From assembly GCA_035574295.1 (NCBI GenBank), contig DATLYX010000106.1, positions 1 through 64,000 on the forward strand: a DNA stretch of 64,000 bases. The letters are read 5' to 3'. Of the stretch, positions 8,905-16,922 are shown piece by piece. The DNA is from PNAI01 sp035574295. Its GTDB lineage: Bacteria; Pseudomonadota; Alphaproteobacteria; Rhizobiales; Xanthobacteraceae. Under the pieces are notes generated by a model. That model did no database searches and had not been told where the DNA came from. It saw nothing but the letters and a program-made list of their open reading frames with translations. The translations under genes and the position numbers were made by a program. How positions within the stretch are numbered: position 1 is the stretch's first letter; each line of letters starts with the position of its first letter.

Positions 8905-9843
8905 TCAATCCACGCGCGCCTGACCGCTACGGGCAACCCCGCGCCACGTCTCGTGTTCGCGCGATATCGAATAGCTGTCCGAAGCCACGACCTGGTTTCG
9001 GCCCGCAAGCTTGGCCTGATACAGCGCCATGTCAGCGCGCCTGAGCAGCCGGTCGATCGTGTCGCCGGCCTCCCATTCGGCGATCCCGCAGCTGCACGTG
9101 ACGCCGAACACTCCCGAGCCGCCGTCGAAAGACAAGCGGCCGATCGCGGCCCGCAAATCCTCGGCGGTCTCGATCGCATCGAGAAGCGGCTGCGCGGCAA
9201 GCACGCAAAATTCCTCGCCGCCGAGCCGTCCCACCATATGGTCCGACGATAACAGCTCCTTGGCGCAACTGCGGATCACCAAGTCGCCGGTCTGATGCCC
9301 GTAGGCATCATTGACCTCTTTGAAATGGTCGATGTCGAGCATGATCGCCGAAAGCGGACTTCCCGCCGCTGCCTGCGCGCACATTTTCTGCGCCCGCTCG
9401 AAGAAGGCGCGTCGGTTGAAGGCGCCGGTGAGATAATCCGTGGTCGCATGTTTGATCAGCTCGCGCTGCATCAGCGTGACGCGATCTGCCGCCCTGAGCC
9501 GCGCCCGCAACTCCTCCGCAACGGGAGGTTTGTGGATGAAATCGTCCGCTCCGCTGTCCAGCGCCTTGACCAGGATCATGCGCTCGTCGAGCGACGACAT
9601 GAGCAGGATGTACAGCGGGCGGTCATCGCTGGCGAGCGAGCGAGCGGCTGCACACAGCTCGACGCCGGGCATAGAACCTGGCTCCGAGCTGGTAATGAGC
9701 GCACGGACCTCGGGATCGGTCTTGATATAGTCCAGCGCCACGCGGCCGTCGGTGAACGGTTTAACATCGTGATGGTCCGGCTCCACCAGCCTGGTGACGA
9801 TGCGGTGAACGGTACGACTCGGATCGACCAGAACGATGCGCAT
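8905..9843 (-). CDS. GGDEF (diguanylate cyclase) protein with pseudo-receiver domain
   Basis: Probably makes the second messenger c-di-GMP. Residues 1-120 look like a response-regulator receiver (MRIVLVDPSRTVH, conserved Lys105 in HKPP), but the phospho-acceptor position aligns with Ser52/Ser53 in LITSSEPGSMPG instead of Asp, so classical phosphorylation is unlikely. Residues 135-290 form a GGDEF domain with DYLTGAFNRRAF, LDIDHFKEVND and an intact GGEEF at 208-212. The product-inhibition I-site should read RxxD before GGEEF, but the sequence is LSSD, so feedback inhibition may be missing. It converges with gyrA. Confidence 0.88.
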   Translation of the reverse strand: MRIVLVDPSRTVHRIVTRLVEPDHHDVKPFTDGRVALDYIKTDPEVRALITSSEPGSMPGVELCAAARSLASDDRPLYILLMSSLDERMILVKALDSGADDFIHKPPVAEELRARLRAADRVTLMQRELIKHATTDYLTGAFNRRAFFERAQKMCAQAAAGSPLSAIMLDIDHFKEVNDAYGHQTGDLVIRSCAKELLSSDHMVGRLGGEEFCVLAAQPLLDAIETAEDLRAAIGRLSFDGGSGVFGVTCSCGIAEWEAGDTIDRLLRRADMALYQAKLAGRNQVVASDSYSISREHETWRGVARSGQARVD

Positions 9844-9973
9844 GGGCAGCCCCCGGAACTACTTCTGGTAGCAAGCCCGCATTAACAATATTTAAAAGAT
9901 CGGAATTCGGCGGATTTTCACGGCCGAGTCGGGCCGGGAAGGCATCCGCCGGCTTGATGGCACGCCCGAGCTT

Positions 9974-10972
9974 CTACAAGTCGAGCGTGCTCGCAGCAAA
10001 AACCTCCTCAAGCCCGACACGCCGCGGCGCGAGCCCCTGCTCATGCACATACTGCGCGATCGTCTCCAGCACTTTGCGCGCGGCTTTAACGCCGTAGGCC
10101 ATCGGGTCATTCGCCAAAATGCGCTTGGTCTCCGGCGGCAACAGACCGGTTGCGAAATAGGGGGCGAGCATGGTCTGCCCGCCGGCCATCACCTTGGCGC
10201 GCGCGTTCACGAAAGCGGAATAGAGATTGAGCGCAATCCACGGGTGCTTTTCGTACAGCGCGCGCCGCACCACCACGGTATGGTTGATCGGATAGAGACC
10301 GGTTTTGGCGAAATAGCGCGCGCCTTCCTTGTCAGCGTCGAACAGCGGGCTGATGCGCGGGTCGTCGGTATAGTCGGTGCGGCTGCGGTCAACGAGATTG
10401 CGGCGGCCGAGATAAAGCAGCGTGGCATCGAGCTTTCCCTCGATCAGCATTTCGCCGATGTCGGTGGTGGGCGGGATGTATTGCAGCCGGATGCCTTCCG
10501 GCGGAGCAAATCCGGTAGCACCGCCGTGACTCTTGTCCGGATTGCGCTCCATGAACCATTCGATCTCGCGTGCATCCACGCCGAATTCGTGCTGCAGAAT
10601 GCCGCGCGACCAGATCGCTGCCGTCTGCTGATATTCCGGCACGCCGACCCGCTTGCCGCGCAAATCCTCAGGTTTCGAGATCCCGGCACCGGCGCGCACG
10701 CGAATCCAGTTCTGGAAAAAGAAGCGCGTGGTAAATACCGGTAGCGCCACCCACGGCGTCGGCCCGCGCGCCGTTGCGATCAGCAACGACGACATCGACA
10801 TTTCGGACACGTCGAACTCGCCGAATTTAAGTTGCCGCCAGAACATCTCGGATGGATGCACGGCCGTCGGGATGAGGCGAACACCCTCGGGCTGAATCGC
10901 ACCCTCGAGCAGCGGTCGGGTGTTCTCGTTGTCGGAAAGCGCGATACTGAGTTCAAGCTTCGGCGCGGTCAT
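9974..10972 (-). CDS. Dihydroxyphthalate decarboxylase/substrate-binding-fold protein
   Basis: A 332-residue protein of the family that includes 4,5-dihydroxyphthalate decarboxylase and relatives with the periplasmic-binding-protein fold. Seen: EFDVSEMSMSSLL, KPEDLRGKRVGVPEY, YQQTAAIWSRGILQHEFGV and GEMLIEGKLDATL, all family-like. The start at 10972 (MTAPKLELSIAL) gives no signal peptide, which favours a cytoplasmic enzyme or orphan binding protein over a transporter component. No permease or ATPase gene is nearby. It follows the ankyrin gene by 63 bases on the same strand. The substrate is unknown. Confidence 0.75.
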   Translation of the reverse strand: MTAPKLELSIALSDNENTRPLLEGAIQPEGVRLIPTAVHPSEMFWRQLKFGEFDVSEMSMSSLLIATARGPTPWVALPVFTTRFFFQNWIRVRAGAGISKPEDLRGKRVGVPEYQQTAAIWSRGILQHEFGVDAREIEWFMERNPDKSHGGATGFAPPEGIRLQYIPPTTDIGEMLIEGKLDATLLYLGRRNLVDRSRTDYTDDPRISPLFDADKEGARYFAKTGLYPINHTVVVRRALYEKHPWIALNLYSAFVNARAKVMAGGQTMLAPYFATGLLPPETKRILANDPMAYGVKAARKVLETIAQYVHEQGLAPRRVGLEEVFAASTLDL

Positions 10973-11035
10973 TGAGCATCCTGCGCATGTTTGTAATGGC
11001 GCCGCGCCGGTGTGCGGCATGTGTTCGACGGTTGT

Positions 11036-11725
11036 TCACTTCGCGCCGGCGGCTTCCAGAATGCGCGCCATTTCCGAATAGCCGCGCTGCCGCGCGTGCT
11101 GCAACGGTGTAATCCCCTGCCGATCCGGGATGTTGACATCGGCACCGGCCTCCACCAGCGCCCGCAGGGTTGCGGTGTGGTTCGCGCCGCCGCTGCCGAG
11201 CACGATGGACTCCATCAACGCCGTCCAGCCGAGATTGTTCACATGGTTGAGCGGCGCCTTGGCCGCGATCAGAAGCTTCACCACTTCCGCATGGCCGAGA
11301 TGCGCCGCCGCGATCAGCGCCGTGCCGTCGTAGCGGCTCGTCACATTGCGCGCGCTGGCGCCGCCTGCGAGCAGGATTTTTACCATCTCCACGTCGTTTG
11401 CGACCGCCGCGATCGTGAGCGGATCGTAGCGTTGGTATTCGAGCGCATTGGGATTGGCGCCCGCTTTCAGCAGCGCCCGCACCGCGTCGTATTTTTTGAA
11501 AAAAACCGCCACATGCAGCGGCGTGCGGCTGCGCGAATCCTGAATGTTGGGCTTCTCGCCCGCCGCGATCAGCCGCTCGATCTCCGCCGCATCGCCCTTG
11601 GCAGCCGCCTCGTGCAGACCGGCATAGATTTTCAACTCTTCGGGCGAAGGCGGGGTCTGCGCCGGCGCAGGGTCGACGCCTAAGGTCACGGCGAGCGTCG
11701 CGATTGCAATGGGCCTGCCGATCAT
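11036..11725 (-). CDS. Secreted ankyrin-repeat protein
   Basis: A 229-residue protein with a signal peptide (IATLAVTLGVDPAPAQ) followed by about five ankyrin repeats, each with the G-x-TPLH / A-x-x-G type pattern: RTPLHVAVFF, DPLTIAAVAN, GTALIAAAHLGH, GWTALMESIV and GITPLQHARQRG. Such periplasmic ankyrin proteins are protein-binding modules; the partner is not evident. The ATG at 11725 follows ggtgagg closely; a GTG three codons upstream is the alternative. It may share a transcript with the dihydroxyphthalate-decarboxylase-like gene downstream, and is divergent from the NMT1-like gene. Confidence 0.85.
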   Translation of the reverse strand: MIGRPIAIATLAVTLGVDPAPAQTPPSPEELKIYAGLHEAAAKGDAAEIERLIAAGEKPNIQDSRSRTPLHVAVFFKKYDAVRALLKAGANPNALEYQRYDPLTIAAVANDVEMVKILLAGGASARNVTSRYDGTALIAAAHLGHAEVVKLLIAAKAPLNHVNNLGWTALMESIVLGSGGANHTATLRALVEAGADVNIPDRQGITPLQHARQRGYSEMARILEAAGAK

Positions 11726-11908
11726 TTGCCTCACCTACGGGTATTGACTGCCTGTCATGATATACGCCGCACCCTGCCGAACAAGCGGATGATGGGCAAC
11801 GGAATCGTGGGCGGGCAGCGCATATTGCATGTTCGGCATTCTCAGCGCGTAAAACTTGCGCGGCCGAGATTTCCGGCCGACAATGCATCGACCAAACGGA
11901 GGACCGCC

Positions 11909-12796
11909 ATGGCAATGCAGCGGGTCAAGATCGCACCCAAGGGCATGGGGCTCAACGATTTTGTCGCCTATCAGGAGGGCTTTTTTGCCGCCGAGGGGCT
12001 CGACGTCGAATTTGATTGGAAAACGTTCAAGGGCACTCAGTCGAGCTGGAAAGGCATGGATTACTTCCAGCGTCCTCAGGACAAGCCATATACCGAAACC
12101 AAAGAGGACGTGATCCAGGGCGCCTGTGTGTGGGGCACGATCTGCAATGCCTCCGCCGGCATGGGCAAGGTGGTGGCCGACGCCTATGGCGACTCGCCGT
12201 GGGCGATTTTTGTGCGGCCGGATTCCAAAATTCGCAAGCCAGAAGATCTGAAGGATGTGCCGATCTCCGTAGGCTTGCGCGCCGGCAGCCACTTTAATGT
12301 GCCGTACCGATTGGAAAAATATCTGCCGCTCGAAAACATCAAGGTCGTCAACACCGGCGGCTTTGGCGCGCGGCTGAAGGCCTTGCTCGAGGGCGAAGTG
12401 GAGGCGGCAAGCCTCTTGCCGCCGCAGATCGCCATGGCCGAGCAACTCGGCCTGCGAAAAATCATCGAAGACCGCTTTCATACGCTGTGGTGGGTGCCGG
12501 CGAATGCCTCACCGCAGGTGGTCCGCGCCTATCTGAATGCGCTGCAGCGTGCTGAACAGGCGCTGGACCGGAATTTGCAACGTTATTTGCCGCTGTGGGA
12601 GCTATCGGTACCGGCCGAATTTACCGACTACCATCCTTGGGATTTCACCAAGTTCGGCCGCGGCGAACGCTTCGTCTACGAGCGCATCCCGCAAGCCGAG
12701 TTCGACGCGACGCTGGAGCAGGTCAAGCGCTGGGGCCTCGACCAGTTCCTCAAGGAACGCGATTTCGAGAAGCTGACTGCGCGTACCGCGGCCTGA
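11909..12796 (+). CDS. NMT1/THI5-like substrate-binding protein without signal peptide
   Basis: A 295-residue protein resembling ABC-type binding proteins of the nitrate/sulfonate/thiamine-precursor class (NMT1/THI5-like fold): GLNDFVAYQEGFFAAEGLDV, FVRPDSKIRKPEDLKDVPI, GLRAGSHFN, EGEVEAASLLPPQIA. The ATG at 11909 sits behind a clear ggagg and yields no export signal, so the protein is probably cytoplasmic or exported otherwise. No ABC permease or ATPase lies near. The ligand is unknown. Together with the 9974-10972 gene it forms a pair of leaderless binding-fold proteins flanking the ankyrin gene. Confidence 0.75.
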   Translation: MAMQRVKIAPKGMGLNDFVAYQEGFFAAEGLDVEFDWKTFKGTQSSWKGMDYFQRPQDKPYTETKEDVIQGACVWGTICNASAGMGKVVADAYGDSPWAIFVRPDSKIRKPEDLKDVPISVGLRAGSHFNVPYRLEKYLPLENIKVVNTGGFGARLKALLEGEVEAASLLPPQIAMAEQLGLRKIIEDRFHTLWWVPANASPQVVRAYLNALQRAEQALDRNLQRYLPLWELSVPAEFTDYHPWDFTKFGRGERFVYERIPQAEFDATLEQVKRWGLDQFLKERDFEKLTARTAA

Positions 12797-12799
12797 CCG

Positions 12800-13228
12800 C
12801 TACCAGCGACCGGTCGTAACGACCCGCGGGATGCGACCCTGCGCCTCCAAGGGCCGCAGATCGCGCACGCAGCGCGCCTCGTAATAGGGCCAAGGCCGCT
12901 GCGAGCACTGCGGGCCGATCGGCCTGCGATCCGCCGCCGCGCTCTCCTGCGAACCCGCCGTCACCTGCTGGGTTGCGGTCAGGATGGTGATGAGGCCGGC
13001 GATCAGCGCCGACGTAAAAATCGCCAACAAGGCCCCAACCAAGGTTGAGCGGTCGGGACTCTTTTTTGCGGCCGTGATGCGCACTCTCCGAGGCGCCGGG
13101 CGCGCACCAATGCAAACGGGCGCAGCAAACGCCCGCAGCGCCGCTGTCAACATCATCATGACGCGGGCAGACAGGGCGCGGGCAGACAAGGTTGCGGCAA
13201 TTTTTGGAGAACGTGTTCTTGGCCTCAT
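12800..13228 (-). CDS. Hypothetical single-pass membrane protein
   Basis: A protein of up to 142 residues with no recognised function. One strong membrane segment (LVGALLAIFTSALIAGLITIL) follows a basic N-terminal region; the C-terminal part has three cysteines and the block PWPYYEARCVRDLRP, seen as I recall in small Bradyrhizobium-type proteins. The start is uncertain: the ATG at 13228 lacks a clear ribosome site and three consecutive ATG codons occur at 13159-13151. It is convergent with the NMT1-like gene and divergent from coaD. Confidence 0.6.
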   Translation of the reverse strand: MRPRTRSPKIAATLSARALSARVMMMLTAALRAFAAPVCIGARPAPRRVRITAAKKSPDRSTLVGALLAIFTSALIAGLITILTATQQVTAGSQESAAADRRPIGPQCSQRPWPYYEARCVRDLRPLEAQGRIPRVVTTGRW

Positions 13229-13413
13229 GGGTTTCGCGGCCTTTTGCAGACAATGGCGGAATTACCGTGCCTTCGTCACCGGCAGCTTCAAGCAACCGCT
13301 AAACTTTTTGCGATCCTAGAACCGCGGCCGGCCGGCGCAAAAGTTGGGTTAATCCCCGCTGAATTTCGCAGCGACCCTTGCCCGCTGAGGATTTTCCGGG
13401 TTAGACCCGCCCC

Positions 13414-13920
13414 ATGCCGCGCACCGCGCTTTATGCCGGGTCGTTCGATCCGGTCACCAATGGACATCTCGACGTGGTCCGCCGTGCCGTGCGTCTGTTC
13501 GACCGGCTGGTGCTGGCGATCGGCGTCCACCCCGGCAAGGCGCCGTTATTCTCAGCCGAAGAGCGCATCGCCATGCTCAAGGCCACCTGCACGCCACTCG
13601 CACGGCAGGCGCGCTGCAAGCTCGATTTCATCACGTTCAACGATCTTGTCGTGGACACCGCGCGCCGTGTCGGCGCAACGGTACTGATCCGCGGCCTGCG
13701 CGACGGCACCGACCTCGATTATGAGATGCAGATGGCCGGCATGAACGAGGCCATGGCCCCGGCAATCCAAACCGTGTTCATACCGGCATCGCCACCGGTG
13801 CGCCCCATCACGGCCACTTTGGTGCGTCAGATTGCCGGCATGGGCGGCGATGTGTCTAGCTTCGTGCCGCCCTCGGTCGCCGCGCGCCTGAGGAAGAAAT
13901 TTTCCGGGCGTCGCGCCTGA
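13414..13920 (+). CDS. coaD: Phosphopantetheine adenylyltransferase
   Basis: Joins ATP and 4'-phosphopantetheine to dephospho-CoA, the penultimate step of coenzyme A synthesis. The 168-residue length is typical. Seen: YAGSFDPVTNGHLDV with the TNGH nucleotidyltransferase motif (residues 15-18), the RGLRDGTDLDYEMQMAGMN block and the ATLVRQIA region. It heads a same-strand run with two cyclophilins, the usual Rhizobiales order. Confidence 0.96.
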   Translation: MPRTALYAGSFDPVTNGHLDVVRRAVRLFDRLVLAIGVHPGKAPLFSAEERIAMLKATCTPLARQARCKLDFITFNDLVVDTARRVGATVLIRGLRDGTDLDYEMQMAGMNEAMAPAIQTVFIPASPPVRPITATLVRQIAGMGGDVSSFVPPSVAARLRKKFSGRRA

Positions 13921-13952
13921 CCCGCGGCAATCCGTCTGACTTAGGGAGTACC

Positions 13953-14606
13953 ATGAACGTACATCGGATTTTTCTTGTGCTCGCGTTTGCACTGCCGCTT
14001 GGCGCGGCAACGGCCGCTGCACAGAGCAACGCGCAGAGTAAGTTGAGCGATCCCGCCGCGCTCAACGAACAGGCGCCTAACAACTACAAGGTCCGCTTCG
14101 AGACCAGCAAGGGCGCTTTCGTCATCGAGGTGCGCCGCGACGCAGCGCCGAACGGCGCCGATCGTTTTTATAATCTGGTGAAGCACGGCTACTATGATGA
14201 TGCACGGTTTTTCCGCGTGGTGAGCGGGTTTGTGGTGCAGTTCGGTATCAATGGCGATCCCGCAATCAACGCCCGATGGATCACCGCGACCATCAAGGAC
14301 GATGCGGTAAAGACCAGCAACCAGCGCGGCTTTCTGACCTTCGCCACCGCCGGGCCGGATTCCCGCACGACCCAGGTTTTCATCAATCTCACGGACAATG
14401 GTCGCCTGGATCGCTTGGGCTTTTCGCCGTTTGGCCGCGTGATTTCCGGCATGGAAGTGGTGGACAAGTTTTATGCCGAATACGGCGACGGCCCGCCGCG
14501 CGGCAACGGCCCCGACCAGAGCCGCATTCAGCGCGAGGGCAACGCCTACCTGAAAAAGGAATTTCCCAGGCTCGACTACATCAGGAAAGCCACCATCATG
14601 CCGTGA
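13953..14606 (+). CDS. Periplasmic cyclophilin-type peptidylprolyl isomerase
   Basis: Catalyses cis-trans isomerisation of Xaa-Pro bonds, probably in the periplasm. The 217-residue protein has a signal peptide (FLVLAFALPLGAATAAAQ) and a cyclophilin domain: VRFETSKGAFVIEV, RFFRVVSGFVVQFG, RGFLTFATAG and TQVFINLTDNGRLD. The active-site arginine appears in FFRVV, and the usual QFF is replaced by QVF. A gggag precedes the ATG. It lies between coaD and ppiB in the conserved block; the E. coli counterpart by location would be PpiA. Confidence 0.9.
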   Translation: MNVHRIFLVLAFALPLGAATAAAQSNAQSKLSDPAALNEQAPNNYKVRFETSKGAFVIEVRRDAAPNGADRFYNLVKHGYYDDARFFRVVSGFVVQFGINGDPAINARWITATIKDDAVKTSNQRGFLTFATAGPDSRTTQVFINLTDNGRLDRLGFSPFGRVISGMEVVDKFYAEYGDGPPRGNGPDQSRIQREGNAYLKKEFPRLDYIRKATIMP

Positions 14607-14623
14607 TGCCAGGAGCGGACATC

Positions 14624-15076
14624 ATGCGCCGATCTCTGCTCGCCGGAATGACGCTCGCCTCAGTGTGCGGATTGGCGCCCGCGCTCGCCGACGCCGTATC
14701 CATGCCACCTTGGCTGATCGAGAGCGTACCGCGCAGCGAAGGTCGGACGCCGCCGCGCGAATTGCATACGCTCAAGGACATCTATGCCGCATTGCGCCGC
14801 TGTTACCAGCCGCCTCCGATCGAGCAGGCCAAACCTGGAATGCGCATTACCGTGCAGTTTGCTTTCACCCGCGACGGCGAAATTTTCGGCAAGCCGCGCA
14901 TTCTGTATGAGTCGCCCGACGCCACGCCCGGGCAGCAGTCGGCCTATCGCATGGCGGTAGCCGCCGCCCTTGCGCGCTGCTCGCCCTTGCCGTTCAGTAA
15001 ATCCCTAGGCAACGCCGTGGCCGGCCGGGTGCTGGCCATCCAATTTGTCGACGAACGCAATCTGAGAGGGGCGTGA
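14624..15076 (+). CDS. Secreted protein with TonB/TolA C-terminal-like domain
   Basis: A 150-residue protein with a signal peptide (LLAGMTLASVCGLAPALADA). The rest resembles the small TonB/TolA C-terminal fold: ALRRCYQPPP, then MRITVQFAFTRDGEI, AVAAALARCSPLPFS and a final strand (GRVLAIQFVDE). The two cysteines fall at positions typical of TolA-C-like domains. It has no membrane anchor or long helical stem, so it is not a full TonB or TolA. The ATG at 14624 follows aggag by eight bases. It is embedded between the two cyclophilin genes. Confidence 0.72.
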   Translation: MRRSLLAGMTLASVCGLAPALADAVSMPPWLIESVPRSEGRTPPRELHTLKDIYAALRRCYQPPPIEQAKPGMRITVQFAFTRDGEIFGKPRILYESPDATPGQQSAYRMAVAAALARCSPLPFSKSLGNAVAGRVLAIQFVDERNLRGA

Positions 15077-15123
15077 CACCGGCCGCAGGCCGTGACGGCC
15101 CGGCGCAACATGAGGAGAAGTCT

Positions 15124-15591
15124 ATGGCCATCACGGAGAACACATTGATCCTGGAGACCACAAAAGGGCGGATCACCATCGAAATGCGGCCCGATCTTGC
15201 GCCCGGCCACGTGGCGCGGATCAAGGAACTGGTGCGCCAGGGCTTTTACGACGGCGTCGCGTTCCATCGGGTGATCGACGGTTTTATGGCGCAGACCGGC
15301 TGTCCGCACGGCACCGGCACCGGCGGCTCGGGCAAGAAGCTGAAGGCGGAATTCAACCGGGAGCCGCACGTGCGCGGCACCGTGTCCATGGCCCGTACCA
15401 GCGACCCCGACTCCGGCGACAGCCAATTCTTTATCTGCTTCGACGACGCCACCTTCCTCGACGGCAAGTACACCGTCTGGGGCAGGGTGACCGAGGGCAT
15501 GGAGAACGTGGACAAGATCAAGCGCGGGGAGCCGGTGCGCGATCCGGACCGCATTTTGAAGGCCACCATGGCTGCCGACGCGGGCCGGTAG
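15124..15591 (+). CDS. ppiB: Cytoplasmic cyclophilin-type peptidylprolyl isomerase
   Basis: Prolyl isomerase assisting folding. The 155-residue chain has the canonical cyclophilin active site: GFYDGVAFHRVIDGFMAQTG, MARTSDPDSGDSQFFICF and LDGKYTVWGRV. No signal peptide, so cytoplasmic. The ATG at 15124 follows gaggagaa; an upstream in-frame start would add an unlikely leader. It ends the coaD block and is followed by a strong hairpin. Confidence 0.95.
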   Translation: MAITENTLILETTKGRITIEMRPDLAPGHVARIKELVRQGFYDGVAFHRVIDGFMAQTGCPHGTGTGGSGKKLKAEFNREPHVRGTVSMARTSDPDSGDSQFFICFDDATFLDGKYTVWGRVTEGMENVDKIKRGEPVRDPDRILKATMAADAGR

Positions 15592-15598
15592 GGTACGC

Positions 15599-15628
15599 AA
15601 AGGGTCGGCGCTTTCGCGCCGACCCTTT
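15599..15628 (+). terminator. Perfect 13-bp hairpin terminator after ppiB
   Basis: A perfect inverted repeat (aaagggtcggcgc / gcgccgacccttt) with a four-base loop begins eight bases after the ppiB stop. Its own AAA/TTT ends give a short T stretch on each strand. It most likely ends the coaD-ppiB transcript. Confidence 0.8.
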
Positions 15629-15848
15629 CCGGCCTATGGGATATCCTGTCGAGATCTGCTGGTCAGTTCAGATAGACAGGGGCATAGGCCGTTAGTCCGG
15701 TCGCATGAGGCCTTTGACCAATCGGCGTCAGAGGCGACCGTTAAAAATATATAACAGACGATCCCGCAAACAAGTTCTATGAGTTTCGGATCTGCGAAAC
15801 CCTTGTCGTGGACCCTGATTGCGGCCCCATGCGGCCGAAGACGCCCGA

Positions 15849-16922
15849 ATGCGGACCGAACTTTTTGATTTCGACCTTCCGCCCGACCGAATCGCACTGC
15901 GGCCCGTCTCACCCCGCGATGCCGCGCGGCTTTTGGTCGTGCGACCCGCCGCCACCCCGGAACTGGAAGACCGCGTCATCCGCGACCTACCCGACCTGCT
16001 GCATCCCGGCGATGCGCTCGTGGTCAATGATACCAAGGTGATCGCGGCGCGATTGACAGGCCGGCGGCTTGGCCGCGGCCTTAAGCCGCGGATCGAGGCC
16101 ACGCTGATCCAGCGTCTCGACGACTCGCGCTGGCGCGCCTTCGTGCGTCCCGCAAAAAGGCTCGCGCCCGGCGACGTCATTCGTTTCGGCGGCGAGGGCA
16201 GGGTCTGCGCCCTCGAGGAGCTCGACGCCACGGTTGAAGACAGACACGGAGGCGAGGTGACCCTGTCGTTCAGCTTTTCCGGCCCGGTCCTCGACCAGGC
16301 CATCGCCGAGCGCGGGGATATGCCTCTGCCTCCCTACATTGCCTCGCGGCGGCCTCCTGACGATCGCGATCGCAGCGACTATCAGACCTTGTTCGCCCGG
16401 CATGAGGGGTCAGTGGCCGCGCCCACAGCCGGCCTGCATTTCACCGACGAGCTGCTCGAACGATTGAGAGCAAAGAGCATATCGGTCCACCGGGTGACAC
16501 TCCATGTCGGGCCTGGCACTTTTCTTCCGGTACACGCAAAGGACACCCAAGAGCACAAGATGCATCCGGAATTTGGAAGCATCAGCAATGAGATCGCCGA
16601 ATGTCTTAACGTTGCGCGCGAAAATGGAGGACGCATCGTGGCCGTTGGCTCCACCGCGCTGCGGCTGCTTGAGACCGCGGCCACGGAGGACGGAACCGTC
16701 AGGCCGTATTCCGGTGAAACGGACCTGTTCGTGACCCCGGGCTACCGCTTCCGCGCCGTGGACATCCTGATGACCAACTTTCACCTTCCGCGCTCAACAC
16801 TCTTCATGCTGGTCGCCGCCTTTTCCGGGCTTGACACCATGCGGCGCGCCTATGCCCATGCCATCGCGGCAGGCTATCGCTTCTACTCTTATGGCGACGC
16901 CTGCCTTCTGTTTCGCGCATGA
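15849..16922 (+). CDS. queA: S-adenosylmethionine:tRNA ribosyltransferase-isomerase
   Basis: Transfers the ribosyl part of SAM to preQ1 in tRNA, giving epoxyqueuosine. At 357 residues it is of normal length and carries the family landmarks DFDLPPDRIALRP, ALVVNDTKVIAARL, GSVAAPTAGLHFT, LHVGPGTFLPV and TNFHLPRSTLFMLVAAFSG. The ATG at 15849 gives the family-like N-terminus (MRTELFDFDLP). An AT-rich stretch (taaaaatatataac near 15740) upstream may be its promoter. The stop overlaps the tgt start (ATGA), so the two queuosine genes are translationally coupled. Confidence 0.96.
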   Translation: MRTELFDFDLPPDRIALRPVSPRDAARLLVVRPAATPELEDRVIRDLPDLLHPGDALVVNDTKVIAARLTGRRLGRGLKPRIEATLIQRLDDSRWRAFVRPAKRLAPGDVIRFGGEGRVCALEELDATVEDRHGGEVTLSFSFSGPVLDQAIAERGDMPLPPYIASRRPPDDRDRSDYQTLFARHEGSVAAPTAGLHFTDELLERLRAKSISVHRVTLHVGPGTFLPVHAKDTQEHKMHPEFGSISNEIAECLNVARENGGRIVAVGSTALRLLETAATEDGTVRPYSGETDLFVTPGYRFRAVDILMTNFHLPRSTLFMLVAAFSGLDTMRRAYAHAIAAGYRFYSYGDACLLFRA

